Source: Protonemura montana (Eukaryota > Arthropoda > Insecta > Plecoptera > Nemouridae). From it: 64,000 bases of DNA. Positions 41,716 to 53,628 of this stretch are shown in pieces (position 1 is the first letter of the stretch; each line of letters opens with the position of its first letter). The translations under genes and the position numbers were made by a program. The stretch is taken from positions 1,972,201 to 2,036,200 of the forward strand of contig OX387603.1 in NCBI GenBank assembly GCA_947568835.1, written 5' to 3'. The notes under the pieces were generated by a model, which had not been told where the DNA came from, did not search any database, and saw only the letters and a program-made list of their open reading frames with translations.

Positions 41716-42593
41716 TCTGGTCTTTATTTCCTGGAGTACGTATGCTCAACTGGCAGGGCGATGCGATCCTCACGACTGGATGCCCTCGCCAACGTGACGC
41801 TAGAACTGTTCAATCCACTCCAGTCATATGATGCCCCGTCAGATAACGTGAAATGCGAGTCATACTTGAGTTTATTAATAAAACCACTCAACGATTACAC
41901 TCTCAGTGCACTCGGAAATGCAACAAACACGAAGCGATCACACGAGGCGTGTGACGCCAGCACTGACAGCTCGAGCCGGCGGTAGGCGTCAGAGGTGGGC
42001 GTAACCGATCTGTTAAACAGTAAACGCGACTGGTGTCAAACCTGTCACCGCTATCACCTGACAAGGTATCACATTCACACCTTAGTTAGATAAAGAAATT
42101 GCTACAACCATGAACCACTCTCGAACGACAGAATTTCTTGCTTCTCAAACAGAATTCCTAAACATCATAAATCCATGAACAAGGAAGTACAAGTAGGCTT
42201 CTCTTGACATGAGTATGACATGACCGTAGTTTGACGGTTCGGTTCACTCGCCCAATGGCTAATTCACCGCTGTGCTGCTTAACATCTAGGCTTTCACGAA
42301 ACCCGATGTTTCCAACACGCCAAACCGTTATGTCCATTCCTGTCCATTAGAAAACCCAAAGGTCATGCAGACTCAAATAACGTGACACACCTCTGCCAGT
42401 GGTGACACCACGGGAAATTTGCCTTGCCCACGTCCTTGCTCGTCTACATTATTTTGAAGATAATTTTGAAGAATATTTAAAACTGTGAATTGCATTGCAG
42501 ATATGCTTAGGCTCAATAAATAAGAATATCGGAAATGGCGTTCGACGAACATTTCAGAGAAGTGTTAACTTTTTAGTAGGTAAGTTAAAGTAG
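41716..42593. other. EcKL upstream region
   Basis: Presumed EcKL promoter and 5' UTR. I see no clear TATA box or initiator. 42285-42335 holds the reverse end of a 5S-derived SINE (ACGCCAAACCGTT). Confidence 0.4.
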
Positions 42594-42693
42594 GTACGTG
42601 AAGCCGTTGGCGTCCAGACCAACCGAGAAGATCTTTTGCTGGATGCTGGGCCAGGTCAGAAGGCCACATGGCGCAGGCGAACGAGTAGTGAAG
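42594..42693. other. Short GC-rich coding-like patch
   Basis: A 100-bp GC-rich island in AT-rich DNA. On + it reads NREDLLLDAGPGQKATWRRR and ends at a strong donor-like AAG|GTAAGT. On - it reads LLTWPSIQQKIFSVGLDANG. It may be a lone exon or a relic. I do not recognise either protein. Confidence 0.2.
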
Positions 42694-44090
42694 GTAAGTG
42701 GTCATCGAACTAATCGAGAAAATAAAGAAACTTTTTAACATAGCGAGGTCATGTCAAATTTCATGTCATGTCTCAACTAATAATAAGCTCCGGTTATATT
42801 CTTAGCAATTGTCAGCCTTGCTAGTGGAGGCGTTTAGCAGAGAAAGAGAAGGCTGCAATCAGATCTGTACGAAATCAGTGCTGCGCGTCCAGCAAAATTC
42901 AATGATGTCCATTTTCATATATCGTCCCTCACATCTGTAAAGTTAGCATAAGCAGTTAGCCTGGCAGTTAGACTTTCCATCGTTACGCCGTGCCCGTCAG
43001 ATTGCCTACCTTCAAGGCTTTCAAGGGACGTCAAGATAATCTTGTATACAATGACATTTTGTAACGCGGCGACTCTCACACTAGACGTCAACAAGGAAGC
43101 CGTGTTTACCTTTTTGTCTTCACACGCATGAAAATCTACTCGAAAATTATCACATTTTCACCGGAAATTTGTACCATTCCAAAAGCCCTGCGCCTAATTG
43201 CTAGAAAAAACCCGCAGTTCATAAAAGTACTCTTGGTAAAGTACTCTTGTCTTCAAGTGGCAATACTTCGATGAAATTGTTTTCACTCCAAAAGAAAGAA
43301 AAACTGGGATGGAATGTGAAGGTGAGTCGAAACCGAATCAAAACCGAAAAAATTATTCAAGTTTAAAAACTCAAAATTCCCTTTGAGGACAAAAACTGAA
43401 CGCTGCTCATATTGTTTTCATGTTGACGTACCCTTGTGTCAAACTGCAGGCGTTTCAATTCACTTCTGGCAATGACAGGTGAAAGCTAAAGTTGGCGAAT
43501 TTATTGGGAAGTTACAAAATTAACAAACTCATTTCACACGTTATTATACTATTTTATTAAAGTACAAATCTCGTAACGCATTAAGTTGTTCAGGGATAAG
43601 AGTAACCGTAGGTTTTAACAGGAAGTACGAATACGTCAAACTAACTTTGAAATCTAGCTTGACAAAGAACAGTGCGCCTGGCAGTTAGACTTCCCACCGT
43701 TATGCCATGCATCACCAATTGCCTACCTTCAAGGCTTTCAATTAAAGGAAATATAATCTTACGTACATTTTATATGCATGGAGTTATTCAAGTTTTAACG
43801 TTTAAAATCAATATAGCTGCTAAAGTATAAGGCTAACGCAAAATCTAATTAGCCCATCGTGTTCGGGGGTGCAAACTACACTTTAGACCACAGTATGGGC
43901 GAATCTTCAAAAATCAAGAATAAACGTAACGTATTTTTTCTATATTTTTTAATGAAAATTCAAGTGATGGTTTTTGACCCGCGAGTGGTGACAACAGGGG
44001 TAGAATTTTAAGGGGAGTCGAATGCAACCCCTTGTTTTTCTCTAAGATTAATACAGATCTGTAATTTTTTTTAAAAATCGAATTTTTGAC
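42694..44090. other. Intergenic, one duplicated block
   Basis: A block of about 80 bp (CTGGCAGTTAGACTT, then TTGCCTACCTTCAAGGCTTT) occurs at about 42958-43040 and again at 43677-43760. Otherwise no structure is seen. Confidence 0.4.
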
Positions 44091-45040
44091 ATCGAAAGAA
44101 TATCAAAAAATTTACAGGTCCAGAGTGTAGTTCCAATTTTTGCCACCAGGTGGCGCTCGCGTCATTTTTTCCCTTAACACTAAGTCCTGTTCCTCTATAC
44201 TTGTTGCTAGACTTAGGAGCTGCACACGGGGTATAGGTGGGGTTTGGGGTCGTGGGAACGGCCCGCAAAATTGGTGGGCGCGACTGGCGCGAAGCGACAG
44301 GAGCGCCCGCCAATTTTGCTAGTGTCTAAATCGGACGCCCAAAAAATGTGCAAAAATCGATTCCGCAAACAGATCGTGAATTTTCTGTTTGATATAGAAG
44401 GATTTTATTTGAAAAATTCCAACTCCGTGAGAACCTTTTAAAAGAAATTGGATGGGATTTGATCTCGGTACCCCTGGCATGTGAAGTGCGTTCGCTAACC
44501 ACACGACCAACCGAGGATGTTTCCGTCACATGTTTATTTGACATATATAATACACCTGGTGACAGAAGCAACCGAGGATGTCTCTTACATGTCAAATAAA
44601 CATGTGACATGAACATCCTCGGTTGGTCGTGTGGTAAGCGAATGAACTTTACGTGCCAGGGGTACCGAGATCAAATCCCATCCAACTTCTTTTAAAAGTT
44701 CTCACGGAGTTGGATAATTCCAATTCAAATCCTTCTATGTCAATCGACAATTCATGACCTGTTTGCAGAGTAGTTTTTGAACATTTTTTGGGCGTCTGAT
44801 TTAGACACTAGCAAAATTGGCGGGCGCTCCTGTCGCTTCGCGCCAGTCGCGCCCGCCAATTTTGCGGGCCGTTCCCACGACCCCAAACCCCACCTATACC
44901 CCGTGTGCAGCTCCTAAGTCTAGCAACAAGTATAGAGGAACAGGACTTAGTGTTAAGGGAAAAAATGACGCGAGTGCCACCTGGTGGCAAAAATTGGAAC
45001 TACACTCTGGACTTGTACTTTTTTTTGATATTCGTTCGAT
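44091..45040. repeat. 950-bp palindrome with arms of about 455 bp
   Basis: The left arm starts ATCGAAAGAATATCAAAAAA and the right arm ends with its complement. The loop is about 44547-44588. Each arm holds a tRNA-like head near the centre (GGTTGGTCGTGTGGTAAGCG, then GAGATCAAATCCCATCC) and a CTCF-like motif CCACCAGGTGGCGC/AC near the outer part (44143-44156 on +, 44974-44987 on -). The 60-77-residue ORFs repeated in both arms are by-products. It is either a large fold-back transposon or a head-to-head pair of tRNA-derived elements. Confidence 0.85.
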
Positions 45041-45099
45041 ATTACTTTGATAGTTCTTAGCTTATCATGACATATGTCTACGTATATGTAGACAGATAC

Positions 45100-45185
45100 C
45101 TGCGGTCGTCCTGGTCGAGCGGTGAACGTGGCTGCTTCATGTATCAAAGGTCCTGCGTTCGATCCTCGTTCCCTACGTTTTTTTA
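45100..45185 (+). mobile_element. tRNA-like sequence (possible SINE head)
   Basis: GTCGTCCTGGTCGAGCGGTG provides an A-box and GCGTTCGATCC a B-box, with 40-odd bases between them, followed by a T-run (Pol III terminator-like) at 45178-45184. It differs from the other two tRNA-like families. A true tRNA gene is unlikely because the stems do not pair well. Confidence 0.45.
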
Positions 45186-45500
45186 ATCACACCAATCATC
45201 CCACAGAGCAAGGAAAAAAAATTGAAATGTTTTTTTAGTTACTTGCCTGGCTACCAGGTGGTGCTGGCGACGACGACGTGTATTTACCCTCGGTTTCGTT
45301 AAACCGTCATCCGTTACACATTCGTTATGGCAAAGTAAAAGATGTGTACAGTTACCAAAAAAATTTAGCACATGTGACGTACAAATACAACGTACAACAT
45401 AACATACATAGAATATATACAATACAAGGAGTGGCGAAAAAAAGGAAGTATTACATATCGACAATATTACATTTAACAATCATGCGACATATACACAGGA

Positions 45501-45845
45501 ATGAACAATCACCATCACCACCATCACCCCCACCGCAACATCAACTACATGCAAATAGAGAAGGAAGGTTTCGCTTCTACACTATGTGTAAATGCCGGAC
45601 CGGACCCCAACACCAAGCAGTGCTGAGGCACGCGGCCACTCCAAAAATCTGGGCTCTCACCAGTTGCCACGAACAAACGCGAAAATGCAAGCCTTGAAGC
45701 CCGACTGGAGGAACGCCAGTCGAACCCCGTTGCTCAAACGCTGGTCCCCTGGTCTACTATACCAAACAAGTATCACCGAACCAGCAGTCGTGTTAAAGCA
45801 CATAGTCATCGCAAACGCCGTCTGTTGGATATCAAATGTACTTGA
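45501..45845 (+). pseudogene. Weak coding-like open stretch with one stop
   Basis: One frame is open from ATG 45501 to TGA 45843-45845 apart from TGA at 45624. It contains EKEGFASTLCVNAGPDPN and SLEARLEERQSNPVAQTLV, then SHRKRRLLDIKCT. No family is recognised. A second frame is also fairly open here, so this may be chance. Confidence 0.2.
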
Positions 45846-47379
45846 TCAATTAAAATGTCGATAAATCACGGCCATCGGTCGGTAACCCGTGTACCTGCAC
45901 CTTGTTGAGCTGCCAACCTTGAAGCTATAAAATAACGGAATCGTGTCCATAATTGTTTACATAGCAAAATGTTTCCTTTTCTTAGTTGCTGTTTTTTGTG
46001 ATAATCATGAGAAAGAAGACAAACGACACTGAAAATATTCTTGCCAGAAAAGTTTCTAAAAATACTTCAATTGATTTTGTATTTAATATTGAGGCCCTTC
46101 GCCTTCAAAAAAGAGAAAAGAGTTTAGTGAATCTTTTGTTTCAAACCTCTCCACTAGCCAATATACCACAAGTCTGCACGTTGGAATAGGAGCTACGAAA
46201 ATGTTTTTTATTAGCTCTTTGGCCAGAACGCACAAGTTTATTAACATCGTTACTTGATTGACTGAAATGAAAATGACTCAATTCAGTCAAATTTACTATT
46301 TTTCTTAAAATATTATAATGTGGTTTCCGTTTAAATTGAAGGGTTATAGTTATCTAACCCGCCTTACTGTTAGTTCAAAAATGTCATAATATTTGTACTA
46401 TCATTGAGTTTATAGGTATATAGTCAGAGGGCCAACGTAACTAGCAAACTTTCTGCTGAGAAAACGAGTCAATTTTTTAATTTTCCTTTCTTAAGAATGG
46501 TCATGTCTATGAATAATTTCGGTGATTTCTCATCATTTGTTGTCATTGATCGTCATTGATTTTACTACCGTCATTTTGTTGTGAGTTTTTAGCTATTTAA
46601 TGATACCAAATTTTCTTGAACAGAAAAAAAAACCTATAAATATCGAACTCTTTTAGATGCCCTTGTGATAAAGGATGAACAGGATCAACATTATCTTTGG
46701 AGGTGTTGGAAAGAAATGATAACATTTCGAGGAATTGGTTTGCAGATTAAAATGAGTTCACTTGTTTTATTTGTTTTATTGTTGCATCTGTTAGCGCAAA
46801 CAAGAAGAAGAAAACAAATCGCTTTGCTTTTTGTCCAAAAAATGCACTTGTTTCACTCGATTTTCTGCAGGTTCATTGTTTTAGTAATTAACATCGCTAG
46901 AATTGTCGTGCACAAGACTGGCTCCAAATACCGATAGAAAAACACAACACAATTATAACAAAACAAAACAAAAGCAAATATCATTGAAGGTAATTCAGTA
47001 ACAGAACTCCGTATTAGTACGATGTTTAATTATTAATTAGCCATTAAACTTGATTAGGCAAAAACAAGACCAAAAGGAGCACAAAATAAATAGCAAATAC
47101 ACGAATAAAATTAGCTAAAATATTATGATATGTAGAATCCCAAATAGTTCAAAACTAACTTATCCAAGTATTAATTGTGTGCAAGCTAAACGCTATGTAA
47201 AAGCGGCCTCAAGACGCTCTCATAACTTTTCACTATCCTTGCTCTGTACCAGTTTAAGATAAGTGAAAAGCTTGTGGATTATTTTGGGTTTCAAGTAAGC
47301 CTGAGTGAATGGGCGTCCGCAGGATTTTTTCCAGGGGGTGCAAATGCTTCCAAGGATATCGACAATAGGGCTTCAACTA
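45846..47379. other. Intergenic AT-rich, nothing recognised
   Basis: Short ORFs (such as 46665-46937) have low-complexity composition and no motif. No tandem repeat or SINE is seen. Near 47320-47345 there is a GGGGGTGCAAATGC block, similar to 48160 and 49495, which may mark an old DNA transposon. Confidence 0.35.
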
Positions 47380-47399
47380 GGGGGGGGGGGGGGGGGGGG
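47380..47399 (+). repeat. G20 homopolymer
   Basis: Twenty consecutive guanines. Length in the assembly may be unreliable. Confidence 0.9.
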
Positions 47400-49727
47400 A
47401 GGAAGAAATCGCACGTTTTAAATATGTTGAATGAAAACTAGTCCGGGCGAAACACTCGCCAACCGCCACTGTGGACGTCAACTTTGTAATCATATGCACT
47501 TGACGGAGACCATGGTTTTGTCACCAGCGTGTGTCTCAGTTCGTCGGCTAGGGATGAGGTTGAGTCCTGATTCACGAAGTGGCCAATATCTAAAGCAGCT
47601 TGAAGTTGAGGACCATAGATCACATTCAGTTTCAATGGCTGGTATTGGATTTTCGGAATCCGCCGTCGTCGATGTACATGCACATGCACTTTCAATACTG
47701 CGATCGCTGTTGCCATGGCTGTATATCCATCCTCCCACAATCAACACACTTAACTAAAACGCCCGGGCTAAAGAACTACCCAACTTGAGTCGCTCCCGAC
47801 ACATAACTGACTTATGTTAAGTTGGGTTCAACCGGTAGGAAAACTAAAACTTCATTAAGTGTAAAATTCTGTTCGCGGAATCGGAATCACGAGGGAGAAT
47901 TTTGGGGAAGTAGGTTCCTGCAAAGTTTAACTCTTGTAGGATCCCAGTTTCATAGAATTACGCCGCGATTGTTTCGCTGGATAGGTTGGATGGTCACTCA
48001 CCTTTCCTCTCTAGAATGCAATACAAATTCAGCGTTTTCTGTTTAAATGGCACTATTTTAATAAATTAATTGAGAGAATATGTTTAACTTGATCTTTGAA
48101 TAATGGAATAACAAAGCCTTTAAAGAGTGTTTATTTTTTAATGTTTGAAGATTTCCTGGGGGGTGCAAGCGCAACCCCTTTTGCACCCCCCTTCGAACGC
48201 ACATGGCTGCAAGTGTTATCGTGTAGCACCTGCCGTTACCACGTATTGCCGGCCTCGTTTGCTCAGCAGACTGCAGAACTATACTATCATATGAATCTAC
48301 TTTATGAATATATCCTATGACGCTGATTTTTCAGTGTTCCGTTATAAACCTAACAGTCATTTAAATTGTGTTTTTATTTGCTTGGCAACGGCCAATAAGA
48401 AAATGTTTTTTGTTTGTTAACTCTAAGAGGCATGGTGGTAACACAGGTGGTAAGACACCAATACCACCATTTCTGGATTTTTTTCTGCTGATTCCAAGGG
48501 CGGTAAAACTTACGCATTCCTCAAATCACTTGCGCTTAGATTTGTGGATTGGCGGTAAAAGAAGCCACACATAACACCACAATAATCAGTTCGCTCGCTC
48601 GTTGCCTTTAAGGCATACCGATGCATGTGCGCTTTAATTTGTTAATACAAACGAATTTTTAGCTAAGCTGATATATCTACATACCATTTCTGAGCTTTCA
48701 AACATTATTTTCATAATTATTACGAGTTCTAGTCATAAAAAAGGGTGGTAATTTGCCCTTATACCACCATGCACTGTGAGTACTGCATGGTCTAGCACGA
48801 GGGTTGAAAGTTGTTTTAAAAAGTGAAGCATTATGAGAATTATTTTGATCTCTGTGATTGAGATGTCTCACCCAATGGGCCTGTCAGTGACGAGGTTCTA
48901 AAGCCACACTTGATAAAACCAAATGAACAGAAATTCCTTCTAACAACGGTTCATTGTTGGATGGCAGTGAATTTAAAGATGACTTTTGATGATGAAACAA
49001 TGAAATGTTGCTATAAATACAAGCAAAATGGGTGGCAGACCTCAGTGAATTAATAACTTCGGGGTAAAATAGTGTAATTGAGCACTTTAATCGCGCAATG
49101 ATAACGACGTAGCGTCCAGAAGACGACCCGTCTTTATTTTATTTTGTTTATTTATGTCTATAAGAGTTTATCATTATGTTCATAATGATTTAAAATTATT
49201 GTATCTAATATTTTTATGTCATTAATGATTTTTGAAGCATATCTTATCTTTTCGCATTGAATGTGGTAAACACGCTTGCTACATGGTAGTATTGTATTAC
49301 CACCCTATAGGGATGGGAGAGTTGGTGATCAAAATTGGGTAGGTACACGTATTACTCGGTTTGCCATTCAATAAGCATTAAACCCATCAACTTTAAAAGA
49401 TAAAAGTAAACAAAAGTTAAAAGTTTGGAAACGGTTTGTTTGTCAATCTTTGACAAAACTGTGAATCTAATTTCTTTCCTTTATGACATTTTCTTGGGGG
49501 TGCATATACAACTTTGGGCAATATTTCTGCTAACGGGCAGTTTTAATATGTCCAACTTAATTTATGAGATTCATCCCCATGGTTACACCTAATCAGATAC
49601 TTCTGTTTTCATATTAACCTGCTTATTTAACTGGCATTTAGCATTGTGAAAACGGTGAGAATAGAAATGGAGAAGTTCGGCTGAAATTTAGGTATTATCC
49701 AGGAAGGCTTTCAGAAAGGTACAACTC
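47400..49727. other. Intergenic, possible DNA-transposon remains
   Basis: Overlapping ORFs on both strands at 47431-47757 show no recognisable domain. 48155-48190 has a G/C hairpin (GGGGGGTGCAAG facing TTGCACCCCCC). Several GGTGGTA/TACCACC blocks (48430, 48745, 49295) may be one element's motifs. Nothing is certain. Confidence 0.3.
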
Positions 49728-50112
49728 GAACAGCAGGATTCCTCCACAAATCCATGCAGTCGAGTTTTTGATAAGCAAGGCTGATGAAGTTCCTATACCT
49801 CCGATCTCTCTCCCGAACAGAACTGATCATGTGTATGATGGTCACCCATCCAATACCTGACTCAGCGCAGTGTTGCTTAACTTTCATCCCTCCAACCTCT
49901 CTCCCGAACATATCTGGTCATGTGTATGATGGTCACCCATCCAATACCTGACCCAGCGCAGTGTTGCTTAACTTTTATCCCTCTAACCTCTCTCCCGAAC
50001 AGAACTGGTCATGTGTATGATGGTCACCCATCCAATACCTGACTCAGCGCAGTGTTGCTTAACGTCGGTGATCTCACGAGAACCGGTGTTTCCAGCACCC
50101 CAAACCGTTCGG
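49728..50112 (-). mobile_element. 5S-derived SINE, reverse, with tandem heads
   Basis: A body remnant (GGATTCCTCCACAAATCCAT), then 91-bp head units, ending with the full 5S-like start GAGAACCGGTGTTTCCAGCA and CCCCAAACCGTTCGG. Confidence 0.8.
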
Positions 50113-52013
50113 TGTGACGATTCGAGGAGGGTTCGTAAGCAATTGGACCCGCTGTGTGACTTGATTTGGTCAAGAACACTCACATCTAACAAATGCTAAC
50201 ATAGTTAAAATTAATATAATTAAACATCCGCAATTAAAGTACGAGAATTTGCAGTTGTTTAGCATTTGCTTGCCTGGAAAACATTTGGTCTGTGATAGCA
50301 GCCGTGGACGCCATTGCTGTTATCACCTCGATCCACTTCGAAAACCGGTCAGCTAATGGGAGCCAAGCATCAGTCGATTAAAAGTAGGAGGCTGGGTCGA
50401 TCGAGCACGTGTTGTGACGTCACTTGAACAGCGATGCAGTAGGTTTCAGGCGATACTCTTCTGTCGGCTACTCGCCTGGTACGAAGAGACAAATTTTCGC
50501 CTCGTTTTAGACGATTATTTCAGTTGAAACTTGTCATGGTTGGATTAACCGTACGTATAGGCAGTCCCGTGGCACTCACGCGTACCACGAGTTGCTTCAA
50601 AGTTTTCACAGGCAAACTAAATTTACTGACAACGTCATTCGTTCCCAGCTACTTGACACAATTTTGTGAAATATAGCTTTTGAAATTTAGGCATAGGCAA
50701 CGCCTCAAAATAGGACCAATCGGAAGATGAAAATATGTGATAGGATGAAATCTTATTTAAATTGCAAACGTTTGCTATGCGCAGGGTATTTTATTATTTG
50801 ATTATTATCACTTTAAGATCGGGGTTCGAGTCCGCGTTTGGGCATCAATTTTTAAAACGTTTATAGTGTTGTTTATAAAAAAAAAATATATATATATATG
50901 TATGTGATATTCTGACTTTAGTCGCAAAACTTGTGCCAAACCTTTACAAGATACGATATTTTCTGCTTTGTAGTGTGATCTTATCAGCGCACGCAATGGC
51001 AGTGTTATCTAGTTGATTGTTACAGAACTAGTTCCTACACAACAGTTTAAATTTGATAAGCCATATGACCTTAGAATTTCATGGTCTAGGCTTGAGTATG
51101 AAAGAATTTAAATAAATTAACATCTAGGACATGAGATTCGAACACTATGTAGGTTTTTAAAACGCTATGACCATTCCATCTCGAAAAAATGTCCCCTGCA
51201 ATAATTGAACTTTGGTATCCCAAACTTACGCAGCTGGTGCTCCTACCATCCTGGCTAATTAGAACAGAATAAAAAAATAATTAATTAGCCATTTGATGAA
51301 TCAATTAAACAAAGTAATCAGTCGTTTTGTCGATTAAAATGCAGAAACCAATAATGGTAAAAGTTTGAGGAACTCGGTCCAGATTAGGTATCACTACAGT
51401 CACAGACGATTACCAGCGAAATTATTGCACGAAAAATGCAGCTGCTCATTTTCTACTTAACTGATAAACAAAGAGCTGTACAAAAATATATACATGATAT
51501 TTCTTTGTATCAAAACTACAGAAAAAATGTATGAGCTTAGATGAGCACAATATACCTAACAATTGTGTAGTAAAGGTTAAAACTAAGGCCTAGGCAATCA
51601 GAATAAGGATAGATAGAAAATAAACACGTATGCAAGTGCCAAACTCCAAGTTCACTTTTATTCCAATCACTGGAACTAGTAACAACTTGATGGAGTATGT
51701 TTATTCTCTGAGTATTTTCCTAGGGTACATTCACGAGTTGCATACATTTCTCTCGCTATCAAAAAGCTAGACATCAATAAATTCAATCCACATAACAACA
51801 CGAATTAATTAATTCAAGTAAATATAGCAAATACATTTAAAACTTTAACAAAAGAACAATTTTTTAACCGCTACTTATCCTGTTGTACATTTAATATGGT
51901 ACAATTGCACAAACAATGCAAACCTTTTAATTTACTGCAGCGCATACTTTGCTGTCCTATTCCATCCCCTTTTTAAGATCGATTGCTTCTCCTGCCACCA
52001 CTAATCTTTAATA
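50113..52013. other. Intergenic, mostly unassigned
   Basis: 50742-50872 holds a collapsed tRNA-like element: the left end GATGAAATCTTATTTAAATT joined to GGGGTTCGAGTCCGCGTTTG, with the head deleted. The rest is AT-rich and unassigned. Confidence 0.45.
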
Positions 52014-52590
52014 ACCTGGATAGCAGTTACCATAGAAAGACTTTGAAGCCAAGGTCGCCATCTTAAGAGTCCCTTTTTTGAGTTCTCTCAAAAACCCATG
52101 CTATTTCAAGCGTTTTCATCAATAGCTTTTGTGGTTTTCGTAGTTTTCACCACTTTAATGGTTAAATTTGGTTGAAAGGTGCTTAAAAAAATCTGAAATT
52201 AGCCTTGAAATCCTTTGGCACCTTAGATTTGGGGACTCCTACCTGTTGCCAAGAATGGATTTGATCAGCTGGCTGGAACCTGTCCTCTATCCAGGTTATT
52301 TGAGATCATCTGGCTGGATCGTATGCTCTATCCAGGTTATTTGAGACCAGCTAGCTTGATCCTATGCTCTATCCAAGTTATTTGAGATCAACTGGCTGGA
52401 TCCTATGCTCTATCCAGGTTATTTGAGATCAACTGGCTGGATCCTATGCTCTATCCAGGTTATTTGAGATCAGCTGGCTGGATCCTATGCTCTATCCAGG
52501 TTATTTGAGATCAGCTGGCTGGATCCTATGCTCTATTCAGGTTATTTGAGATCAGCTGGCTGGATTCTATGCTCTATCCAGGTTATAGTG
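52014..52590 (+). repeat. Dispersed element with 41-bp minisatellite (about 8 copies)
   Basis: The flank (CCTGGATAGCAGTTACCATA, then GGGGACTCCTACCTGTTGCC at 52228) precedes the array at 52255-52585. The same combination of flank and array occurs in INTS1 intron 1. Confidence 0.85.
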
Positions 52591-52599
52591 CCTGCCGCC

Positions 52600-53080
52600 G
52601 ACAGACCTGACTGTCACTATGAAGTACTTGCCGATACTGGAATAACACATTTGTAAATATCTCGGCGTATTTTAAACGGTGACTTTCTAAAGCGTGTGCT
52701 AATGCTTGACAAATTTGTGAAAAAGACCGAGGTGAAAGCTAAAAATGACAACTTTATGTACTGACGACTTTTGATTGCTCAACCACCTCCCGACTGATGC
52801 ATCTGATTGAATTGTACTGCCACTAGAAACCAAGGTTTCTGGAATACCTTTTGTTCTGCAATAATATTGATCCCCATTCTTGAAAGGAGTTAAAAGCCAG
52901 CAAGTTACGTAGCCTTTCAACTGCTTCATGCATAGATTTAAGCTTTTCCAATTTATCACAGAAAAACTTGAATTTGGTTCAGGTTGTCACTTTTTTTGTT
53001 TCACAAGCATACAAGCTAATAACCTCTAATATTTTGGCAAAAAGTTCTCCCCATTCATAAGAGTTTTTGATTATTTCCTA
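52600..53080 (-). pseudogene. Decayed coding sequence of unknown family
   Basis: One minus-strand frame of about 160 codons reads like protein but holds four stops: YEWGELFAKILEVISLYACE; KFFCDKLEKLKSMHEAVERL; NLLAFNSFQEWGSILLQN; FSQICQALAHALESHRLKYA. The segments look like amphipathic helices. I do not recognise the family. It lies just downstream of the zinc-finger gene's stop, on the same strand. Confidence 0.3.
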
Positions 53081-53286
53081 TTTCTCAGTGAAAATTACAG
53101 GCCCCATGCACGAGCAAGCGACATTTGGTGACCATTAATTTCTTTAAAGCTAATCTAAAAGAATAAAGAAGCATATTTAACCTTCCTTGGTTAACCAAGT
53201 ATTTATGACTTATAGCTTTCTACGACAACCCTGACTACTGAATGTTTTAACGCACGACAGCTCGATCCAATGGAATCGCATTAACT

Positions 53287-53628
53287 TCAGAACAGCGGCA
53301 TGCAGGGATAGTCTTGGTGCTGTAACGCCGGGTTCTGATTGGCTCCCTGTGCCGGCGCCACCATCGAGTGGTAGGCGCTTGCGTTGTTCGGGTGGTGGAA
53401 CCGAGGGTCCAGCATCATGGCGGCGACGGCAGCGTTACGATTGGCCGACACCGAGAATAGGGGCGTGTCTTGCTTGGCCGGCCGCAGCTGGTGGTGGGGG
53501 TAGTCCAGATGGTCGGGAAATGAAGGGTATGGAGAGGGCGGTGGCAGAGAGGGGTGAGGAGGGAGGAGATCCAGTTCGGAAGATTGGTGCGGCGGTGGAA
53601 GGGGATTGGTGAAGTGGCTCGTTGTTTC
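53287..53628 (-). CDS. Zinc-finger gene: C-terminal exon, Pro/His-rich
   Basis: 114 codons including the stop, from [15 protein letters not shown] to [10 protein letters not shown]. Low-complexity proline, histidine and alanine runs suggest a disordered tail. It is joined in phase 0 to the preceding finger exon, which ends SKHKPCA. Confidence 0.8.
   Translation of the reverse strand, partial: ETTSHFTNPLPPPHQSSELDLLPPHPSLPPPSPYPSFPDHLDYPHHQLRPAKQDTPLFSVSANRNAAVAAMMLDPRFHHPNNASAYHSMVAPAQGANQNPALQHQDYPCMPLF

Noticed and set aside
47431..47757. Overlapping 85-108-codon ORFs on both strands
   Set aside because: Three frames are open at once in an isolated intergenic patch with no recognisable motif, splice context or neighbour; not enough to call a gene.
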